From: Panorpa germanica
Lineage: Eukaryota; Arthropoda; Insecta; Mecoptera; Panorpidae
Direction: 5' to 3'
DNA length: 64,000 bases
NCBI GenBank assembly: GCA_963678705.1
Contig: OY783216.1
Coordinates: 13,330,001-13,394,000, forward strand
Both the position numbers and the translations under genes were made by a program. The notes beneath the pieces are model-generated. The model saw only the letters and a list, made by a program, of their open reading frames with translations, had not been told where the DNA came from and ran no database searches. Shown here one piece after another: positions 57,641 to 64,000 of the stretch. The first letter of the stretch is position 1. The number at the start of each line of letters is the position of its first letter.

Positions 57641-58774
57641 CACTAGAGACTGGTCAATACAGTACTTTATTACTGTAAATGAAAAGATTATAACAAAATA
57701 AGGAAAAATAAATTTAAAAAATGATAAATTTTAGCGATAAATACTTAAAAATAATATTTTGCATTACTTTCAAATTAGCAAATAACTTTTATTTATTCAT
57801 AAATATTATATACACGTTGCTCTGCGACGGCTTCATCAATGTTTTTAAAAATTTCCTATTTTGTAGAGAAAAAAATTCTAAGACTTTTAGCGTCCCCGGA
57901 TTTTCCCCTGAATTTTCTGGAAACCCGTAATTTTGGAAAAACTGCAAAAAAAAAATGAGCCCTTTTTTGCTGTATTACTTTTAATTAGTAAAAGATAGAA
58001 AGTTGAAATATTGCATGTGTATTAAGGTACTTAATGCTGACATTTCTCAAAAATTATAAATTCAAAAATTGTAACAGGGGGGGTTAAAGAAATTCGGGGG
58101 CCCGGTATGAAACTTTGGAAGAAGTTTATATTCTGGATTCTAGAATAATTAAGTATATTATTATTAGAAAAAAATTCAAAATTTAAAAATTTTATTTGGC
58201 GGTACGGGGGGCATTATTTTCCGAGTGTAAAAATTGTGCTAAAAAATTGAAATCTTGTATATAGGCTAACCTTGGTAACTTATTTACTAATCAAAAAAAA
58301 AATCACAAATTTTGAAAAAAAAGTCAAAATAACGCAAAGGTCAAATAACGCATAAATTGAAAATATTTTGATATAAAAAATATATTTTCTTAGTCAGTTT
58401 GTATGAAAAATTAATTGTTATTATATGTTAAATTAATATAGGACAAGTTTATTTATTATTTCAATTTAAAAATGGAATTAAATTTTGACATGAAATTCAA
58501 GCCACACATAATAAACAGACGTCGCTTGCGACAGCGGTAAAAGCTAGTATATATATATTTCAACAAACAATTATTATCAAAAGCATTTAATTTTTTTTTT
58601 AAACCTATTATATTGTTATAACTAGTTTATATAAACTATCAAATAATATTTTTTTAGTTAATTTTAATAACGGTAATATTTTTAAAGTCATAGTATTAAC
58701 CATTGTTGATACTCTTTTTCTGTCGGTCATCATACTAGCTTAAATGTTTTAGTTCTCTTTAATCTTTTTGTCAG

Positions 58775-60170
58775 TCCATCCGTGTGCTGCAGGTAAAACG
58801 CTTCCACGTTTACATGGTGTTGGAGACGTTGCTCGTGCTTTCATGCTATTTTCATAATTTCTTCAGCTACTGTAGTTACTTTGAGATCACTATCTATATC
58901 CCTCTTGTGGACATACAATACCACTATATTTTGAAGAACTTTATTTTAAAACGTCTGAACGCATATAATGTTGCAATTTTTAGTACAGTCTCATTACTGA
59001 ATTCCATATGTCTTAACTGGTTTCAATATTTGCTTATACAGCATGAGTTTGTTGTCCCATTAGCCAGTACATTTTATTATATCTTATTCCTAGTTCATAT
59101 AACGTTTGAAGAAGTGAACAAGTTTGGCATTTTATGTAATTCCTAGATACTTGCATGTATTTGCATACGCAATAAGTTGGTCATTTATTATTACTGGAAT
59201 GTAATTAGTCCTTTTATTGGTGAAATTAACATGCACCGATTTAGTTTCATTTAATGCAATCCGCCAATTCTTTAACCATGCATTGACGTTGTTCATGGTT
59301 TCTTGCACTTTTTGGTTGCTTCTTGCATATTATCAGCTATCACCATTATAGCCGTATCGTCTGCAAACGTTGCCTTTATAGTGTCACTGTTTGTTGTAAT
59401 GTCACTGGTGTGTAGTGTTCACAGGATAGGGTCTGGTACACTTCCTTGTGGAACTGCAACGTTTATGTTTTTAATACATGAGAATTGATCTATGAGCTTG
59501 ACTCTGAACAGCCTATTTTCTATATATGATTTTTGTAGTTCACTATATTGTTTAGGTAACATTTTGTACAGTCTGTACTCTAATCTTTATTCTATAACGT
59601 TGGTAATTCAATGTACCAATGTACCATCGATGGTAGTATGTTTACTTTTAAATTTAAATTGATGATTTGGAATAAGTTGTTTTCTCTCTATTACCAGTTT
59701 TAAACGCTTTAGCAGAACTTTTCAAATAGTTTACCGATAATTGGAATCAACGAAATTAGTCTGTATGTAGTTTTCTAATAGACGACTTTCTTAGTTTAGC
59801 TAAACTAATTACTTCGGCGTGCTTTGTCTTTTTATGTGCTTTGCGATTTTCTTTAATGAAGTTCCCAATTTCTTTAGGATAACAGCAAGCCTTTGTTTTT
59901 TTTTGAAAATTAAGGTGTATTATTCCATACTGTTTGTTGAATATCAGTCACTAATTTTTCTGCTTCGTCATCTATTTTCTCCTTTGTACTTAAAGTACCA
60001 TTCAATGTTACCACTATATTTAAATCATTTCTAAATTTATCCCAGTCTGTCCATTTGTTGGCTAAAACTGTTGCTTTTTAATGATTTTTTCACTGAGTGT
60101 AAGCGTAATAGGTGTATGATCAGAAGACAGGTCCGCAAGTTATATATTTTCAGGGAGCCGAAAATATTAA
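58775..60170 (-). pseudogene. Jockey-like LINE relic (EN end and RT)
   Basis: Minus strand from 60170: LSSDHTPI, the end of an APE endonuclease, then a helical linker with ATVLANKWTDW- and DEAEKLVTDIQQ-type text. RT blocks follow near 59460 (VAVPQGSVPDPIL), near 59370 (ATFADDTAIMVIADN, an intact F-ADD palm motif), and near 59260-59210 (WRIALNETKSVHVNFTNKR), then YANTCKYLGI near 59150. Frameshifts and stops are common. The FADDTA form and no RNase H fit the Jockey group. Confidence 0.75.
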
Positions 60171-61499
60171 CTAATATATATTTTAGTAGATTAATTTTGT
60201 CTATAAGTTTCTTCAGTCGTAATTTTAAGAACGTTATGCTAGTTCATATATCGTGGTCGTCGTTGTTTATAGTTTGTTAGTATTTGTTGACATTAGTATT
60301 AGAATGAAACATATATTTAAAAAACTGTATTTTATTTATCAAAATCTAATTCTACGTTACACTTGTCTCTTGTTAGTTTTGATTAATAATTATTTATGTA
60401 AGACGTTAATATTATTAGTTAGTTGGTTGATTATTTTTAATAAACTAATTTCTAATTATTTTGTTAATATTTATTTTACTTATTTTGTTTGTTTTTGATT
60501 TATTTTTGAATCTTTCTGATTTTGTAAATTAACACTTTTGTTTGTTTCTTTTGCACTTTGTGCTTTTGTGTCTTCTTCGACTTTTGTTTCTTAAGTTTAA
60601 TTTATGGAAATGTCAATAGTATGCGATAAAAATTGACTATTACTGAATCAAAATACATACAGCTATTGTGGTGTTTTTCTAGAGATTGCTTTAAATGGTC
60701 AATCAAATATATTTATGCTGGCTTTTTTGTTTAGGTAATCATTTTTTAAATAGATTACAATGGTCGCGAGGGAATGTTTATATTTCTGAAAAACACTTAA
60801 GTTTTTAATTATATAGTTATTTTAAATGGTTCTATTTTGTTTATGTTGAAATGTGTTGAAAGTTATTTGTTATTTGAGTCAACATAATATTACAGTTATT
60901 TAATATTTCAATTCATTACCATTCATAATAGATATAAATAATGAGTTCATTTGGATATAATAGTGCCTTTATATTAAGAAAATATAACAAAGATATTACT
61001 TTTAGTTGTTATTAGGTATTACGTTAAATGTTTATATAATTAATGGAGGACTTCCTTAGTATTAAGATGTCAATCAAATCAGGCCTCTCTATCGGCTGGC
61101 CAGTTAGCTCGGTTAATATAAACATTTAAAATAACAAAAATTGCCGGAGAGCCAAATATTGGCGGAGAGGTGGGGTTTACCATAACAAATAAAGTTTTAA
61201 AAATCCCTATCGATTCTATGTGTGCTTTAAAAGTTATTCGGGGTCAAAGGTCAAAATTTGAGGTTTTTAGATTTTTCTCAAAAACGGTAGGTTTTATCAA
61301 AAAAAAAAAACCCTAAACCAAAGTTTTAGATCTTAAAATTATCTACAAAAATAGTTTTTATGATTTTTTTCTAAGAGTTACCATTCCTGAGATATCGCGA
61401 TTCTAAGAGTGTGAGGTAGTGTACTAAAAAAAATTACTTGCATTGATAAATACCGATACTTAACTTTTGTAAAAAATACGCGAAACAACAAACAAGTAC
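60171..61499. other. AT-rich DNA; conserved-looking noncoding patch
   Basis: No gene supported to 61100. At 61140-61420 less AT-rich text (GCCGGAGAGCC, GGGGTCAAAGGTCAAAATTTG, CTCAAAAACGGTAGG) looks like transposon noncoding sequence upstream of the cysteine-rich fragment. Confidence 0.35.
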
Positions 61500-61960
61500 A
61501 ACTATCATGTCTTCCTCCAACATCGGCATCTGCTATTCAACACTTGTATCGAGTATACTATCAAGTTCAAACATGGCTAGGCAATCAACTGAACCCAGAA
61601 GACTGGGGTTGGAAATTGTTAGATAATACTCTGGAACCGATTCAAACTTTACTCCCACCTGCTCCAGAAAAACTCCTCAACACTATTTTTTGCAATTGCA
61701 AAAAAGTTTATAGTGCCAAATGTGGCTGTAAAAAAGTCGAGTTGCTGTGTTCTCTATCGTGTATTAATTGCCGGTCAGTCTTGCTCAAATGTCCAGTTAT
61801 GTACAATAGAGGAAGATTCCTGTGATTTTAAGCAAGAGACTAATGACTCAGCCACATTTGAACAATTTATGAACATGCAGTAAGAGGAAGAAGAAAAAGA
61901 AGAATGCGAAGAAGACATGACTGTTGAAGAAAACTTTCAAGAGTATGAATCTGATTAAAA
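61500..61960 (+). pseudogene. Cysteine-rich C-terminal fragment of a repeat-encoded protein
   Basis: From about 61510 an open frame without ATG reads LPPTSASAIQHLYRVYYQVQ, then TWLGNQLNPEDWGWKL, then LPPAPEKLLNTIFCNCKK, CGCKKVELLCSLSCINC to 61800. The last part is a CXC/CX2C cluster like those of cysteine-rich DNA-binding domains. I recall near-identical C-termini in many uncharacterised insect proteins present in multiple copies, which suggests a mobile or amplified gene. It is followed by an acidic Glu/Lys-rich stretch with stops. Only the end is present. Confidence 0.5.
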
Positions 61961-62319
61961 TATCTAAAGAAATCAAAACAATAGTTAACCCAATAATCAA
62001 TAGCAATATCAATAATCAATATCAATAATAAGGTAATATGTAGAACTTGACGGGTATTGTTCCCTTAAATTATCCTAAAATGTCATGACAGTTAGTGGAG
62101 TAGTCCTAAAAACGTGCCGAATACTACGTAGTTAACCAACATACTGGCAAAAGTTGGTTATGTACTTTAGTAGATTTTTAATAATGCGAAAAATAATGAA
62201 GTTTTTAAAATTCTTATCCTTCAATTTACAATTTACACAGATGCATAAATTGATTTACATGGATCCATTGATTCAAGTAAGAGATTATTATATGTTTTAT
62301 TTAAGTTTAAGTAAGAGAA
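61961..62319. other. AT-rich DNA, no gene seen
   Basis: About 360 bp with no supported feature; CAATAATCAATA repeats at 61990-62025. Confidence 0.4.
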
Positions 62320-62640
62320 GATTGTTTAGAAATGAGTCCCGCAAAATTAGATAAACTATAATCAGAAACAAAAGTAATCATTGTAAAACTCCAAGTCACC
62401 TGTATAAAATTAATATTAAATCTGATGCTAAATTGGGAACTTTAGATCATATTATATTCGAATCCATATATTACAGTCTACAAAGTTTAAAATTTAATAG
62501 CAGTTCTCTGTTAATTTTAAATTTAGTATCTGCGATACTGCTCTTTGACACTTCTAGCCCAGCTGTTATCTTCTTTGCGAATTATTATCACCGATTGCTT
62601 TGGTTGTTTCATCTGTTTCGTGGCCTATCACAATGATTCA
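62320..62640 (+). pseudogene. LINE ORF2 C-terminal remnant
   Basis: Reads NHCKTPSHLYKINIKSD and then LGTLDHIIFES, the C-terminal zinc-knuckle area of an insect LINE. The cysteines of the knuckle are mostly lost. The same TLDHIIFE block is at 19155. Confidence 0.55.
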
Positions 62641-62744
62641 TCGGTACATTCAGATGGCGTAAGCTCTTCAAGATACTGTTGGAAAGTTTCATCCTTATGT
62701 GCTTGAATAAGCCTTTTAAGGTGTTGTGGTTGTGTCGGAAATAC

Positions 62745-62747
<3 letters not shown>

Positions 62748-62801
<54 letters not shown>
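62748..62801. repeat. (TA)n microsatellite
   Basis: About 54 bp of TA dinucleotides. Confidence 0.95.
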
Positions 62802-62803
<2 letters not shown>

Positions 62804-64000
62804 CAGTTATATCCTTTCTTTTACCCCCACCTTAAGATACTCTGAGGCTTATTTACCTAAACGTGTTTATAGCATAAGCTCGTTCATTTCTTTTTCTCTT
62901 GCACCTACACAATCAATTTTAATTAAATTCACATTCACAAATATTATCTATATCTAATCAAACTGCTTATAAATATTTTACACTCCTTTCATTATTTATA
63001 AACCCGTTTGTTTCCTGATATTAACAAGCAACATTGTTTTAGATATAACTAGTGAAATAAAATTAAAATAAAATTTATATTAGAGATAACTAGTAAATTA
63101 AAAACATTAAATTAAAGCAAGTGTTTGTTTTTGTTTCAAACTGATTTACAACCACTTAAGTATAAGTCACAGCAAGATCACCAACTCGTTGACTCCTTAC
63201 ACTATTTATTAAAAGAAAATTTGATTAAATGTTGAATAACAAGTAGTTTTACATTTTTGTTTGCTAATATTCAAACTTTAATATAAGACACTAGTTGGTA
63301 AATTTATAATAATATTTACAGTACCTTATACTTCTACTGTCTAACATCATTTGAATATTATTTAAATGTACTGCTTAGCCATGTATTTTACAGTTCGGTA
63401 TAATACCGAATTAATTTTGATTAACACCATTATTCTGAATTGACTGCGTACTTCACCGACGTACATATCCTATGTATCTAGTATATTATTAATAATAACA
63501 CAGACGTGATAAAACTTAATACAAGCAAAAAATGTATATATCAATATGCAATTCGTTGAACGATATGCTTAATTTTTTAACTGTCAACGTATGCGGTAAA
63601 AAATTTAAATATGCACGATCTGTAAGAAAAAATCATACAGTGAATTACAACCAGCAAAATAAACAAATTGTATACATAAATTATAGGATACAACCTCAAT
63701 AGAGACCGCAAAAACCACGGCATCAAGCTACTACATTGACTTAGTACTCACGCAAGCAATATAAATAGTAAAAGCACCGACTCAAAGGGATTCAGACCAC
63801 AATCTAGAAAAAGTTACGCATTTAATACATCAGGCATTGAAAATGTCAGTTCAGAGCAAATGCTCTTAAAGTTGTACACAATCAAAATAATAATATTGAT
63901 TAGTTCAAATATGCCGGCAAGCATGGCGTAATACTGGATATAGTCAAAGTTACAATAGATCGGCAATGAGTCATACTTTTAAAAGCTCACCTGTATAAAG
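62802..64000. other. AT-rich DNA, no gene seen
   Basis: No credible frame or classified repeat. Text near 63700-63990 is less AT-rich and may be a decayed element, but I cannot place it. Confidence 0.4.

Larger units (their letters stand above)
53640..58547 (+). mobile_element. Large composite Helitron-like element with internal repeats
   Basis: The left part (from about 53697) has CTAAGACTTTCTACGTCCC and GGAAACCCGTAATTTTGG, as at 31590 and 57878. The middle is a repeat array (53892-57640). A wobble-paired hairpin CGTTGC TCT GCGACG lies at 57815-57829 without a following CTAG. A second left-end-like module follows at 57840. The 3' end has the stem GTCGC TT GCGAC (58521-58532) and CTAG at 58544-58547, then T. 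No transposase is encoded. The left end is approximate. Confidence 0.62.

Noticed and set aside
58784-60498. Several + strand hydrophobic frames (58784, 59303, 59819, 60253)
   Set aside because: Those up to 60170 are antisense to a LINE relic with readable RT motifs; the last is T-rich chance coding.

Overview
The window reads as nuclear DNA of an AT-rich insect-type (arthropod) genome. It has no operons or dense coding. It is built mostly of transposable elements of families known from insects: Helitrons, BEL/Pao and Gypsy LTR retrotransposons, Jockey-like and RNase H-bearing LINEs, a tRNA-derived SINE family and a Tc1/mariner-type transposase relic. It also carries a decayed copy of ebony, an insect pigmentation and amine-metabolism gene. 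The order cannot be fixed from the sequence alone.

The best host-gene candidate is a four-exon secreted-protein gene on the + strand: exons at 16838-17008, 49661-49810, 51345-51504 and 51856-51923. Splice signals and reading phases agree, and the predicted product is 182 residues with a signal peptide, three N-glycosylation sequons and two mature cysteines. I do not recognise the family. If the model is right, its first intron is about 32.65 kb and is filled with nested transposons.

Layout. 0.4-1.9 kb: ebony pseudogene. 2.1 kb: truncated SINE. 3.8-6.8 kb: two nearly identical 1509-bp Helitrons in direct tandem, 12 bp apart. 7.0-10.4 kb: LINE, minus strand. 10.6-13.5 kb: a second LINE, a gag zinc-knuckle fragment and a coiled-coil pseudogene. 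16.8 kb: exon 1. 17.2-18.3 kb: Helitron with 3' hairpin. 18.8-23.6 kb: LINE tail, Gypsy integrase relic, DDE transposase relic, Gypsy RT/RNase H relic. 24.2-25.3 kb: terminal-inverted-repeat element. 25.7-40.3 kb: one gag-only LTR retrotransposon (minus, 4-bp target duplication) into which a Helitron, a complete BEL/Pao element (5-bp target duplication) and two SINEs have inserted. 40.3-43.1 kb: Gypsy pol, LINE and gag relics. 45.6-49.5 kb: a second terminal-inverted-repeat element split by a Helitron carrying an 18S rRNA fragment and by a solo BEL LTR. 49.7-51.9 kb: exons 2-4. 53.6-58.5 kb: a large Helitron-like element made of about 240-bp repeats arranged in a duplicated 1.72-kb higher-order unit. 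58.8-62.6 kb: LINE relics and a cysteine-rich repeat-encoded fragment.

The most interesting observations are: the host gene split by a transposon-packed intron; the tandem Helitrons; the Helitron with captured 18S rDNA; the higher-order repeats inside a hairpin-ended Helitron; and a Pao element whose LTRs share 522 identical bases and then differ sharply, and whose open reading frame is assembled from duplicated and deleted pol modules. All family calls come from reading translations by eye; no database search was run.
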